Assembly: GCF_030272615.1 (NCBI RefSeq)
Contig: NC_081408.1
Span: 60,968,114 to 61,032,113, forward strand
Length of the DNA stretch: 64,000 nucleotides
Reading direction: 5' to 3'
DNA from: Cryptomeria japonica
Lineage: Eukaryota > Streptophyta > Pinopsida > Cupressales > Cupressaceae
Shown here in pieces: positions 25,736 through 37,504 of the stretch (its first letter is position 1; each line of letters opens with the position of its first letter). The notes below the pieces were generated by a model, which was not told the DNA's origin, did no database searches, and saw nothing but the letters and a program-made list of their open reading frames with translations. The position numbers were made by a program, and so were the translations under genes.

Positions 25736-26747
25736 CTATACCAGTGTACTTTGTATAGGTTCATTTGTGATTATCTCAACTATCGGTTCAGAATCCACAG
25801 ACCTTGAATTTCCTCTAAAGTGTTCATCTATCTTCACATTTTGACTCTCAATGATTTTATGCAATCTTTTATTGAAACATCTACATGCTTTGCTCTTAGA
25901 TGAATAACCAAGAAATATACCTTCATCACTTCTAGGATCAAATTTACCAATATACTTATCTCTCCTAATGTAACATTTGCTTCCAAATATTCTGAAGTAC
26001 TTAAGAGTAGGAATATTACCAAACCATAATTCATAGGGTGTCTTACCGGTTTCACCTCTGATGTGAACTCTGTTGAAAGTGTAAACCGTTGTATTCACCG
26101 CTTCTCTCCAATACACATGAAGTAGATTTGCTTCTGATATCATGCTTCTAGCTACATCTAGAATAGTTCTATTCTTCCTTTCGACAATTCCATTTTGCTG
26201 AGGTGTCCATGGTGCTGATAGTTGTCTTCTAATTCCATTCACTTCACAAAATGTATTGAACTCCTTAGATGTAAATTCATCTCCTTGATCTGATCTTAAA
26301 CATTTGATTTTCTTACCGGTTTCATTCTCTATAAGTGCCTTGAATAATTTGAATTTCCCAAAAGCTTCTGATTTCTCCCTGAGAAAAGTAACCCAACACA
26401 TTCTAGAATAATCATCAATAATTACCATAAAGTATCTATCTCCCTGCAGGCTTCTTGTTCTTGTCAAACCACACAAGTTAGTATGAATTAAATCAAGAAT
26501 ATCATTGGTTTTCTCATAAATACTCTTAAAAGTTGTTCCAACTTTCTTTCCCATTTGACATTCCTTACATACCGGATTATGAGGTTTTACAATCTTAGGT
26601 AAATCCCTTACTGCCTTAGATGAACTAATCTTTACAATGCAATCAAAATTCACATGACAAAGTCTTTTATGCCATAACCAACTTTCATCAATATGTGTAA
26701 TCAAGCATTTCTTTTCATTGTTATTCAAATGAAAGATATTACCTCTA
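25736..26747 (-). pseudogene. C1 integrase, first catalytic Asp replaced
   Basis: The 330-codon frame (26728-25736) starts with the HHCC zinc domain (WHKRLCHVNFD ... CKECQMGK). The core domain reads HTNLCG where Copia integrases have Asp, so the first D of the D,D-35-E triad is Asn. The second Asp (SDQGDEFTS) and the Glu (PQQNGIVERKNRT) are present. The frame continues into the C-terminal GKxPYELWFG/FRIFGSKCY region and stops at a TAG (25738-25736). The downstream frame continues without shift into the reverse transcriptase. Another in-frame TAG lies just upstream near 26748. Confidence 0.85.
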
Positions 26748-26849
26748 GTCTAATTACTAGTTGCAAACTCCAAACTAGTTCTATTCATGATTTTGCATTT
26801 ACCATTCTTGAACAGTAACTGAAATCCCTTTTCAACTAATTGACCAACA

Positions 26850-27120
26850 CTCAAATGATTATGCTTCAAACTTTCAACATAATAAACATTGTCAGTATTG
26901 TGCTTATCATCAAAAAAGCTTTGTCATCCCCAAATCTTACTCGACCTCCATTGTATTCTTGAAAAGATAAGAATTTAATTTTATCACCAGTCATATGATG
27001 TGAAAATCCAGAATCTATAATCCATTCACCCTTTTCTTCAATTTTAGCTTCCAAGGCCTGCTCTACCGGTGGAACAATAGGTGTCGGTTGATCTTCTATT
27101 ATTGCAACAAAAGCCCATCC
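26850..27120 (-). pseudogene. C1 aspartic protease fragment
   Basis: EWIIDSGFSHHMTGD is the Copia protease active-site region (DSG motif); the usual Cys after DSG is Phe here. It is followed by GGRVRFGDDKAF-like sequence, then a frame break near 26900. The protease would release the gag, integrase and reverse transcriptase domains from the polyprotein. Confidence 0.75.
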
Positions 27121-27239
27121 ATTTTCTACCGGTTCTTCATCAAAATCACCAGTAACTCCTTCATCAACATAATAACATGATTGATCTCTATTCTTCTTAA
27201 ATCTATATCTCTAATATTCAGGGTTAGGCTTATATGTTC

Positions 27240-28143
27240 TTTTAGCTTCTTTCCTCAATCTTGCATGTCTATCGGGACATCTATATGCCATATGACCAAT
27301 TTTATTGCAGTTAAAACATTTAAATGGTGCTTTACCTTCATACTTACTTCCAATAGGACCTTTAGGCATTTTCCTTGCAAATAGTGCTTCAAGTTCTTCA
27401 AGTTCTTAATTTTCCCTCCTGGTATCTTCAAGTTCTCTTGCATAAAGTGCTTTCCAATTAGATTTATCAGATGATGATGATGATACATATGATGATGCTT
27501 TGAAGGCTAAATCTGTCTTAATTGTAGCAACAGGACCAAATTCTTCAAGCTCAAATGTTGAATGTTTTCCAACCAAGGTATCTCTAGATACTGAAGTATT
27601 AGGCATAGTTCTCCACTCTTTAATAGCAGTTACTTTCATTTTGTATGTCTATGGCAATTCTCTCAAAACTTTAGAAATAATTTAATCTTCACTTAAAGAA
27701 CCTTCACAACATTATATTCCTAAAAAAATTTCATTAACCCTTTCCATAAAAGCAAAAATTCTTTCATCTTCTTCCATTTTCAAATTTTCATACCTGACCT
27801 CGAAGCATTCCAGTTTTACAATTTTGACAGTGGTATCTCCTTCATTCAATGTCTCCAATTTATCCCAAATAGCTTTAGCAGTAGGTCGGTCTGATAATCC
27901 CATGATTTGCTGATCTAACAAGGCACTCAAAAGTGCTTCTCTTGCTTTGCAATCATTCTCTTGATCCTTACCCAATGTTGGTGGATTAGGTTGATTCGGT
28001 GTAGGAACAACATATCCAATCTTTGTAACATCCCATATGTCTTTTCCAATGCAATTCAGATGTGTCTCCATTCCAATCTTCCATATACCATAGTTAGTTC
28101 CATCAAGTTTTAGATTGTCCTTCTTGAAAAAGTTAGTTGTCAT
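27240..28143 (-). pseudogene. C1 gag with zinc knuckle, broken
   Basis: The ATG at 28143 follows the primer site by about 45 bases. The N-terminal frame (28143-27712) has the Copia gag opening KLDGTNYGIWKIGMETHL, then an AIWDKLETLNEGD block and EERIFAFMERVNEI-like sequence. After a frame break a second segment (27639-27406) continues, ending in an S-rich stretch and coiled coil. The CCHC knuckle CFNCNKIGHMAYRC lies at about 27275-27316. The protein would form the particle shell and bind element RNA. Confidence 0.8.
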
Positions 28144-28186
28144 AGAATCTCCTCAAGTTGTTAAACTTCTGTAAAAAGAGGACTTC

Positions 28187-28198
28187 GCTTTGATACCA
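28187..28198 (-). other. C1 primer binding site (tRNA-iMet type)
   Basis: On the minus strand TGGTATCAAAGC follows the LTR end after two bases. The consensus plant tRNA-iMet site is TGGTATCAGAGC; one base differs. Confidence 0.85.
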
Positions 28199-28200
28199 AT

Positions 28201-28382
28201 TGTTAGGACCTGGAGGCAACTGAGAGGGGGAAGTGAATAAGTTGTCTATTAATTTCAACCAAATATAACTTAATAAAACTTGATACATAATACCAGTAAA
28301 CCAAACTTAATGCTAGTTAATGGATTAACAATAAATATCAATACTGGTGAAACTTAATGCACGAGACGGAAAGAGAAACAAC
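28201..28382 (-). repeat. C1 5' LTR, inner piece
   Basis: It starts TGTTAGGACC and matches 23979-24160 closely up to GAGAAACAAC. The CACTA element then interrupts, and the LTR resumes at 50474. Confidence 0.85.
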
Positions 28383-28720
28383 CACTAATACATTTGGCCT
28401 AAAATTCCGACGGAGGTTTTCGACGAAGAAGGTATATTGTGATCAAATTTGATTTTTTTTTTTTTTAAATGCCCGATTTCGTTGGAATTTCAACGTCAAT
28501 GCAACATTTGGTTTCGACGGAGAAGGAATTGGCAATGACATTTTGGGTTTTTTAGAAAAAGTGCCTGCGTTCATTGAAATTTCAATGACCACATGTATTA
28601 TTTCAAAAAAAAAAGAAAATACCAAGTCATTTCATAAATCCTGCGTCTTTGTCCGTTGACCTCTGCCATTACAAAATTCTGCCTCTATAGGGAACCAGCC
28701 ATGAATGAAGTGGTGCTGCA
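28383..28720 (+). repeat. CACTA left terminal and subterminal region
   Basis: The terminal repeat is followed by TTCCGACGGAGG, GGTTTTCGACG, TTTCGTTGGAATTTCAACG and TTTCGACGGAG within 150 bases. These CG-containing short motifs are the expected transposase-binding subterminal repeats. Sequence after about 28630 looks like exon or leader (see the split-exon finding). Confidence 0.65.
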
Positions 28721-31364
28721 TGTGAGGCCTCACCTCGACTCAGTCTGACATTCAGTGGATTTTATATTTTAGACTATTATGGATACTTTATTTTGATGCA
28801 TTTTGAGACTTAGAACTTATATGATTTCAGGATTTGGATAACATTGCTATGATTTGATGATTTACTTACATGCTTTATGAGATAGAACACTACATGATTG
28901 TTAGATAGGATGATATTGCAATGATAGATGTCATTATTGAATTTGCAGGACTTTACTCTGAATATAGAACTATGATGTATGTTTAGTTTATGTGAATTGG
29001 GATGAAATTGCTTATGTGAAATTGCTTGATAAAAGATGTATTCAATCTGTGAAGATGAAAATTGTATGCAAGTAATGATGTGTATTGTTATATTATTGAA
29101 TTATATTATATATGGATATTTGGAAGTACTAATGTGTAAATTGAGATGCGCAGGAAATTTACCATGTGACCATGGAAAATTATGGAGAATCAAACCTAGA
29201 CTTATGTATGTTCGTAAGCCAGGGTTTGTCTATTTGGAGAGACAACACCCCATTTGGGTTGTATTTTATTTGTATCAGTATATGCTGCATGAGTGTTAAG
29301 TGTTAATTAAATTTAATGTGTAAAAACCACGAGAGACAATCTCATGTTTTATTTTTGTAAAAGTGTTTTATTAGTGTCACTTGAGACATGTGTGGATTTA
29401 AATTTAAATGTTTTATTTTGTCTCTTGGTGGGAAAGTGTTTAATTTTAGTTTTCTTAAATAAATTAATGTGTTGTCATAAATACTTTGGGAATATAATAT
29501 TTGGAGTGGTCAACTTATGTTTGACCCAAAAATAAACTTCAGAGGGGTTTAAAATGGGTTAAATGAACACCTAGGGGTAGTTTAATAGGGTTTCCTAAAG
29601 CCCATAAGGTATACCTAGGGGTTAGGGGTAATTTTAGGCAAGTTTCTACTTTATAATGATCTTTTTAACACTTTAAAAATTGGTTTTTTTGAGTTGAGCG
29701 AAAATTGAAAATTAGAAGTTAAATCTAATCAAGATTTTTTCTTTTTGGAATGAGAGTCTTTTTGCATTTTTGCTTTCTTTCTTCTTTTTGATTTTTTTTT
29801 AGAATCCTGTGAGAACTCAGAGAGTGAGCTTCTTAAGGAAGATTTTTGGGAATAGCAGGGTAATCACCCACTCTCCATTTTTGGAGACAGAAGAAAACTT
29901 GAAAAGAAAATAATGTTATGGAATAGAGAAATTGAATAAGGGTAGAAAGAAAAAGATTTGTGGATTGGGCAGCTCTTCATCAAATATCTTAATAACCTTT
30001 GGGCAGATTAAGGTTGGTTTCAATTATTATTTTTAATGTCTTCTTCTTGTTTATGTCTGGAAGTTGTTGGTATAAGAAATCTGTGTTCTTGAAAGTTTGT
30101 GTTAGAAAATCTTTTGGTATTTTTGCTTTATGAATTGTTGTGTATTGGGAGTTTTCTCAAGATCTCTTACTCTTGGGAGAGAAGAGGATCTTGAGGGTGG
30201 TAGCAATGACAGCCCTCGAGTGAGTGACTCTCTTTTGAGAGCGATCACAAGGGATCTTTGTGTGACCCTTGTTGCATGGCCTGTTTGTGCAATGGGGGTC
30301 ATAAGGAGGGATATAAGGCTAGAATGCCTTTGGGCAGGCATAAGGAATAAGGGGTTGAGATTCTTGATAATATTATTGTGCCATGAGGTGGCTTCTTGTT
30401 TATTTCATACTTGCAGTTCTCCTCTGGGTATTGGTCCACTACCACCCTTTGAAAATGTTCATCACCAAAGAGTGGTGTTGTGAAAGCCAAGTTGGGAATG
30501 TGTCTGAAAAAAAGTCTATATGCATTGCTTTCTATGTGTTTGCCTGTTTGTTACCCGTCTAGGAATTGGTTCTCTGAGCTCGAGGGTGGCTACCAGTTAG
30601 CCTAGGCTAGGAGGTGAGCACTCCGTGGTCATATTTGTGTTTATCTATTATGCAGGAAAGTCAGGAGAAAGAGAATAGGAACCATGAAAGAGACACAGAA
30701 GATTATTATTGAAGATTCTTAAATTCAGTTGCAGATATTTGTTTAAATTTGTTATAGAAGTAGGCCTTATTCATAGAAAAGAGAAGCAAGATGTAATTTT
30801 TTGAAAATAGATTTGAAACTTTATTGTTGTGGCTATTCAAAGAAACATCCTGAACAATTTTACAGAAAATCCTAGAGTTGTAAAAAGAAAAGCTTGTTTT
30901 ATTTCTACTTCTGGTTTTTAGTAAAAGAAGAGTTATTTTGTGTTGCAAGCAAAAGTTTCTTGTATTATGGAAAGAAAAAAAAAGAATAGATTTTATTTAA
31001 ATTTTATCTATGTTTTACTTGTGGCAAAATAGAAGTTTATTGATGCTGAAAGATTTTAAGTATTTTAATGAAAAAAGATGTTTTATGTAAATATTTTATT
31101 AGAGGAAAAAAAAATCAATGAAATTCTTTTTATTCCAGAAAAGTATATTGTATCTTTTAAAAAGTATTCTAAATTGTATTTCAGTTAGCATTGATTTAAA
31201 AACTTATTTTATATATATATATATATATATATATTTCTGATAAACTTAATGCTTTTCCCTTTATTAAATTAGTTTAAAAATTTTGCATGTGAATCTCTTT
31301 TAAAAATATATATATATATTTATATTGAAATAATTTTCACCCTTTTTAACTATGATTATAAATT

Positions 31365-31414
<50 letters not shown>

Positions 31415-32058
31415 TATATTTATATATATATATATATAAATATATATTTATATATATATATATATTTATATATAATATATTTTTTTTAAAAAAAAAATTT
31501 AAAAAAAAAAGGGAATTTTTTTGGGTCCACGCGGACCCCACTGTGTGTACGCACAGTGGAGGGCCGCACGGCGCCCACTGTGTGCACACACAGTGGAGCC
31601 GTTTCGGCTCCCACTATGTGGACACACAGTGGACGACCGCGGCCGCCACTGTGTGGCCACACAGTGGGGAGCTGCTAGCGGCGCCCACTGTGTGTCAGCT
31701 GCTAGCGGCGCCCACTGTGTGGACACACAGTGGTGCCGCGGCGCCCACTATGCACCCACACAGTGGCGCCACGGCCATACCCGCCTTCAAACTCTCGTAA
31801 CCTGCAACAAGAAAAAAAAAGAATTCATGGCCGCCAAGGGTTTCGGCCCAGCAAAATAATTCCCTGTTAAAAAAATATGGGTTAAACCCTAGCCCGGGTG
31901 GGGCTAGGGCAAAGAAATTTAGGAGTAATATGATAAATTAGATTTGAAAATATATATATAAGAAAATGGAACCCTAAATAGGGTTGGGGAAAATATGGAT
32001 TAATATATAGAAGGTTAATGTGCTTTTGAAATTAGTATTAAAATATTTAACATATATG

Positions 32059-32142
<84 letters not shown>

Positions 32143-32202
32143 ATATATAAATTTTGATCATAATTTGGATTAAGTATCTAATTATAAATATATATATATA
32201 TG

Positions 32203-32244
<42 letters not shown>

Positions 32245-32597
32245 ATTCTGGTTATAATTTGGAGCAAGTAATAAAGAGAAAAAAAATAAAAATTAAAAGG
32301 TTGATTAGACTATATAGTCATATTGGAGATTGAATTAATTTTCCTCTCCTATTTCCTTTAGCTTGATTAATTTAATAAACCTAATAACTAGGTATCTCTT
32401 GGAGATAAAATTAAACCAGTTAGTTTTCCGCAATTAAAATTAAACAATTTATCGATGCTTAGTTCGTTTCAGAATTAGCTCGAATTTAATAATAGAAATT
32501 TCATTAACGCTTGTCGTGAGAGTGAACTTGTTAATTAATTTAGTATGTTTTAAAAAAAAAATTTGTTCCGTTTTTGCCCTAAATTTTGGGCATGACA
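28721..32597 (+). repeat. Chromovirus-like element 5' LTR
   Basis: 3,877 bp from TGTGAGGCC to CATGACA. It contains several long AT dinucleotide tracts (about 31207-31235, 31373-31480, 32057-32148, 32190-32240) and a GC-rich palindrome cluster between them. Frames at 29036, 29344, 30102, 30130 and 30706 recur in the other LTR and are chance frames. I see no convincing TATA box outside the AT tracts. Confidence 0.92.
31536..31775. repeat. GC-rich palindrome cluster in the 5' LTR
   Basis: Seven copies of a palindrome of the form CCACTGTGTG-NN-CACACAGTGG (some with one mismatch, one a half unit) are separated by GC-rich linkers that are partly palindromic themselves, e.g. GAGCCGTTTCGGCTC. The sister cluster in the 3' LTR has six copies. 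The AT tracts around it make this the sharpest composition step in the window. Confidence 0.85.
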
Positions 32598-32600
32598 TTT

Positions 32601-32616
32601 TGGTATCAGAGCAAGG
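32601..32616 (+). other. Chromovirus-like element primer binding site (tRNA-iMet)
   Basis: TGGTATCAGAGCAAGG begins three bases after the LTR end and is the standard plant tRNA-iMet primer site. Confidence 0.95.
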
Positions 32617-32753
32617 TTTCCACACTAGGAGCCTTACTCACTTATGTTTCACCTTAGAATATTTTAAATTATTTTGTTAAATAGAATTTTGAATTTAATT
32701 GAATTTAATTCTAAAATAAATAAATTAATTGTTTTGTCTTATTTCCTCTTAGG

Positions 32754-34250
32754 ATGCCTCCGTTGACGCGACAAGCTCGCAAGCGCGGATGGGGTCCTAG
32801 ATGTGTGCGCATAGCACGCGATGAGGTAGAGAGGGAGGCATCGGTTCCAGAGGAGAACCTAGGAGCACCTCCCGAACAGCCAAATGAACCTAACTGTGAC
32901 ATTTTAGCAGCCATTCAGAATCTTATTGGCATTGTTCAGGAAAGGATCCCAGCAGAGAACCCTCAGGGTAGGAGTCATGACTCTGGGAGTCATAGGTCTG
33001 TTGATAGAGAACGAAGCAGGAGCCCAGCTCTGATTCCTGTAGAGAGTCAGGGTGGTAATGAGCCAGAGTCAGTGCATATGCCAGGACCACCTCCTGCAGT
33101 GGAACTAGTTTATTTTGAGAGAGGTCATCGAGATCCAGGGGATCTCATCAGGGAGGTCATGTGCCTCCAACCACCATCCTTCGGAGGTTCTACAAATGGA
33201 GTAGAAGCCGAGGCATGGCTTCTGAGTCTTGAGAGGTGCTTTGCGTTGCGTTCATATGAGAGCAACTTGAAAGCACGTGTTGTAGTTCATCTTCTGAGAG
33301 GGACATCCTCCACCTGGTGGAGACAGGAAGAGTACAAATGCGGATTAGTTCCTGATACAATCACTTGGGAGATATTCACAGAGAGGTACCTATTAGAGCA
33401 CTTCAGGCAACATCGTATAGACGAATTTCATGATCTCCAACAAAAAGGCTTGTCAGTAACCCAGTATGAGAGTAAATTCTTCGAGTTGTTGCCATATGTA
33501 GATTATCTAAAGGATGAGAAACTTCTTGTAAACCGCTTCATCAGGGGATTGAATGCCGGTATAGCCGGGCCTGTTAGGATGTTTGCTTCAGAGAGCCTTC
33601 GGGTTGCTGTAGAGAAGGAACTGATTGCCGATGAAATTCAGGTTAGACCACAGGATAATAGGGATCAGTTTCAGAACCGAAATCCCGCACCTCAGACTTA
33701 TGGATTCCAGAAACCACATTGGAAAGGGAACAACCAAAATTCTCAGGGGTTCTCCAAACCCCCTCCTCCACAACAGACACCACAGAAATAGAGGCAGAAG
33801 CCTCCATAGTATCCGCAGGGATCCAAGCCCAAGCAGTGGCAGACTCAGGGACAGAAACGTGATCAGAGAGCACAGGGGTAGTACACACAGCCGGCGGGGA
33901 CTCAACAGTCCTCTAGGGGTGGGTACAGCAGATCCAGTAGGACAGGAGGTCAGGCCTTTTCTAGGCCTCAGGGTGCCCAGTTCCAGGCACGGGGTGCTTG
34001 CTTTACATGTGGAGCCATGGGGCATATGGCAAGGGATTTCCCTCAGGGACAGGTAGTAGGGAGTCAGCAAATGGCCGCTTCAGAGCTCATAGTTGGTGAT
34101 ATGGGCAGGTCCCATAGAGTATTCGCAGCGGTTGACAACCGCCAGGTTGAGCATCAGGCCACGGTTATCGAATCTACAGGTATAATCAAAGGTAACAATG
34201 TATCTATTTTGTTTGATTCAGGAGCTACTGACTCCTTTATATCTCCATCG
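32754..34250 (+). pseudogene. Chromovirus-like gag with protease start; three TAG stops
   Basis: The ATG at 32754 opens a 345-codon frame. Residues 1-130 are basic and proline-rich linker; about 140-285 form the retrotransposon gag domain (EAWLLSLERCF ... STWWRQEEY ... TERYLLEHFR ... LPYVDYLKDEKLLVNRFIRGL). The frame meets TAG at 33789 and again at 33807 and 33879, all in a glutamine-rich stretch where CAG is the dominant codon. It then runs on through a zinc knuckle, CFTCGAMGHMARDF, whose last Cys is Phe, and into the protease motif LFDSGATDSFI (34209-34241). A frameshift near 34250 separates it from pol. Gag would coat and package the RNA. Confidence 0.9.
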
Positions 34251-34255
34251 GTTGT

Positions 34256-37200
34256 GGGCTAGTGGCAACTAGACAGGGTGTCAGTTGGGAAGTGGAATTA
34301 GCTTCAGGGGCTAGAGTGTCAGTGGAATCAGAGGTTAGGGCATGTTAGCTGTAGATTGGCAAGACCACCACTTTAGTAGACCTTAGAGTGACTCCACTTG
34401 GATCTTACGGAATCGTACTTGGAATGGATTGGCTTTATACCCACAGAGCCAAGATGGATTGCTGCCTGAAAAGAATCGAGTGTGAGGATGATCATGGTTC
34501 GCCCATAGTTATCACCAGGATTCAGAGGCCCATGTCTCTTCGTATGATCTCCGCAATGCAGCTTAAGCGGAGCATGCGGAAGGGATGTCAGCTTTTTGCT
34601 ATCACTATCAGTGACAGAGAGGAAGAGGAGGAAAAAGAAACATCGCTCGATGACCATCCTATCCTTAAGGGATATTCAGATGTATTTCCTTCAAAGTTAT
34701 CGGGAATGCCTCCCCGCAGAGAGATTGATTTTCATATAGACCTAGTACCAGGAGCCGAGCCAGTTTCCAGAGCACCTTATAGAATGACCACCAATGAGCT
34801 TCATGAACTTAAAATTCAGCTTGAGGAACTTCTTGAGAAGAGTCATATCCATCCTAGCGTATCCCCTTGGGGTGCACCAGTCATCTTCGTTAAGAAGAAG
34901 GATGGATCTCTTCGATTGTGTATGGATTATCGGCAGCTAAATAAAGTAACCATCAAGAACCGATATCCCTTGCCCATAATTGATGATTTATTTGACCAGC
35001 TTCAGGGTGCCAAAGTCTTTTCCAAAATAGATCTGAAGTCAGGATACCATCAGTTGAGAATAGTGGAAAGTGACATCCACAAGGCCGCATTTCGCACTAG
35101 ATATGGTCACTATGAGTTTACCGTAGTCCCCTTTGGACTTATGAATGCCCCAGCAGTTTTTATGAGCCTCATGAATGGGGTGTTCCGTACCTTTCTGGAC
35201 CATTTTGTTATTGTGTTCCTCGATGATATACTGATATATTCTCGGAATGAGAAGGAGCATGAGGAGCACCTGAAACAGGTATTACAGTGTTTGCGGGATA
35301 ACCAGTTGTTTGGCAGCCTATCGAAGTGTGCTTTCTTTCGATCTGAGGTCAAGTACCTTGGACACGTTATTTCTGGTGATGGGATCTCAGTTGACCCATC
35401 AAAGATTAGGGCTATTATGGATTGGCCAGTGCCTACCAGTGTGACAGAGGTCAGGAGTTTCATGGGTTTAGCAAGGTATTATCGACATTTTGTCGAGGGT
35501 TTCTCTAGAGTCGCACACCCTATTACCTCTCTTCAGTGTAAAGGGAAGAAATTTGGGTGGACAGAGAAGTGCGAGAAGGCCTTTCAGGAACTCAAGAAGG
35601 CACTTACTAGCACTCCTATCCTTGTTGTACCAGATCCTTCAGCTGACTTCATGGTTTGTACAGATGCTTCCCTAGAGGGTTTAGGGGCAGTTCTTATGCA
35701 GGGTGGTAGGGCCATAGCTTTCGAGTCTAGGAAACTTAAGACTCATGAACTTAATTATCCCACCCATGACCTTGAGCTCGCAGCAGTAGTGCATGCACTT
35801 GTGAGGTGGAGACACTTCCTTTTAGGACATCACTTTGAGTTGCATTCAGACCATTAGAGTCTTCAGTACATTTTCACTCAGCCGAACCTTAATGCATGAC
35901 AGAAGAGATGGATGGAGTTCTTGTGCGAATATGATTTCGACGTTCACTACATCAAAGGAAAGGAAAATGTAGTTGCAGATACTTTGAGTAGGAGACATCA
36001 TGAGGTTTACACCATATCCATGGGCACAGACTTGAGAGACCATATACTTCGGTACTTTTCAGAGGATGGATGGTATGCAGAGGTTTGTCAGGTATTACGT
36101 TCTCAGGTTACTCTAGAAGGGAAATATGTGGATTATTCTTTGGAGTCCGATGGACTATTACGCCACAGAGGGCGCATTTATGTAGCTTCCTCCAGAGGGT
36201 TGCGAGAGTTCATTGTCTCGAAAGCTCATAGAGCTCCTTATGCAGCGCATCCCGGGGTTAAGAAGTTGCATGCTGACTTGAGGTAGTTGTATCATTGGTC
36301 GGGAATGCAGCAGCTCATTGTCGAGATAGTAGCTCGATGTCTTGAGTGTTAGAGGGTCAAGGCGGAGCACCGCCATCTAGGTGGGTTGCTTCAGTCTCAT
36401 GCTATACCAGAGTGGAAGTGGGATACTATATCCATGGATTTCATCATTGGTCTTCCTATGTCTTCTCGTCGCCATGATGCTATCTTGGTGATAGTTGACA
36501 AGTTGACTAAAGTAGCTCACTTTTCACCAGTTCGTACTACATTCACAGCTCCAGCAGTAGCACAGGTGTTCTTGCGAGACATTGTTAGGCTTCATGGCAT
36601 ACCCCACAAGATTATATCTGACAGGGATTCTCTTTTCACTTCTACCTTTTGGAAGTCATTACAGGTAGCTATGGGCACTAAGCTCAATTTTAGTACAGCC
36701 TATCACCCAGAGACAGATGGTCAGACAGAGAGGGTCAATCAGGTGTTAGAGGATATGCTTCATATGTACGTCATGGATCATCAGACTCGATGGGAGGAGT
36801 ACCTTCCCTTAGTGGAGTTTGCCTATAACAATGGGCATCACACTTCTTTGGGGATGCCACCCTACCAGGCATTATACGGCAGGCCTTGCAGGACGCCCTT
36901 GAGTTGGGATCGCATAGAGGATAGAGTTGCTATTGGTCCTGAGTTAGTCCGGGATATGGAATAGCAGGTGGATTTGATTAGGCAGCATCTCAGAGAGGCT
37001 CAGGATAGACAGAAGAAGTATGCCGATGTAAAGAGGATAGATCATAGTTACTTGGTTGGAGATAGAGTTATCTTGAGAGTGCGACCGCATAAGAGTCCAA
37101 TCCGTTACGGAAAGGGTTCTAAGCTCGCACCTCGCTTTGTAGGACCTTTTGAGATTTTGGAGAGGATAGGCCTAGTTGCCTACCATTTAGCTTTGCCACC

Positions 37201-37498
37201 TAGCCTATCACGCATCCACGATGTGTTTCATGTTTCAGTTTTGAGAAAATATATCTATGATGAGTCTCACCTTTTAGATTGGGATGCCTTGCAGGTGGAG
37301 TCGGACGGGCAGCTAGCTTTGGAGCCCATTCGCATTTTGGCATGCCGGACATTGGCCCTTTGAGGTCAAGAGTTAGACCAGGTTAGGGTCCAGTGGGATT
37401 GTTATGATGAGGTTACGGCTTCATGGGAGGACGCAACACGTATGAGATCAGGGTACCCTCACCTCTTTGATGAACTCTAGGAGGAAGTTCATGCCTAG
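34256..37498 (+). pseudogene. Chromovirus-like pol: RT, RNase H, integrase, chromodomain-like tail; nine premature stops
   Basis: In one continuous frame: reverse transcriptase (about 34700-35380) with [32 protein letters not shown] and catalytic [10 protein letters not shown]; RNase H (about 35560-35860) with CTDAS, DLELAA and HSDH; the integrase zinc domain (about 36220-36360); the integrase core with D in WDTISMDF, D in IISDRDSLF and E in HPETDGQTERVNQ; the GPF/Y-like RFVGPFEILERIG; and a C-terminal WEDATRMR segment like a chromodomain (about 37365-37460). Stops: TAG at 34346, 34352, 35855, 36284, 36350, 36962 and 37478; TGA at 35897 and 37361. TAG at 37496 is probably the natural end. Catalytic residues are otherwise intact. 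No host protein is suggested. Confidence 0.92.
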
Positions 37499-37504
37499 AG
37501 GGGA
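37496..37504 (+). other. Chromovirus-like element polypurine tract
   Basis: TAGAGGGGA immediately precedes the 3' LTR start TGTGAGG and overlaps the terminal stop codon of pol. Confidence 0.8.

Noticed and set aside
29036-31859. Open frames at 29036, 29344, 30102, 30130, 30706, 31356-31859 and their copies at 37820-40517
   Set aside because: They lie inside the 3.8-kb LTRs and recur only because the LTR is duplicated; those near 31500 and 40300 translate palindromes and AT repeats.
33789-37480. Programmed read-through or stop reassignment in the chromovirus-like element
   Set aside because: Ten TAG and two TGA scattered across gag and pol, plus a frameshift and a lost zinc-knuckle Cys, fit decay by methyl-C deamination far better than recoding, which uses one site at gag-pol.
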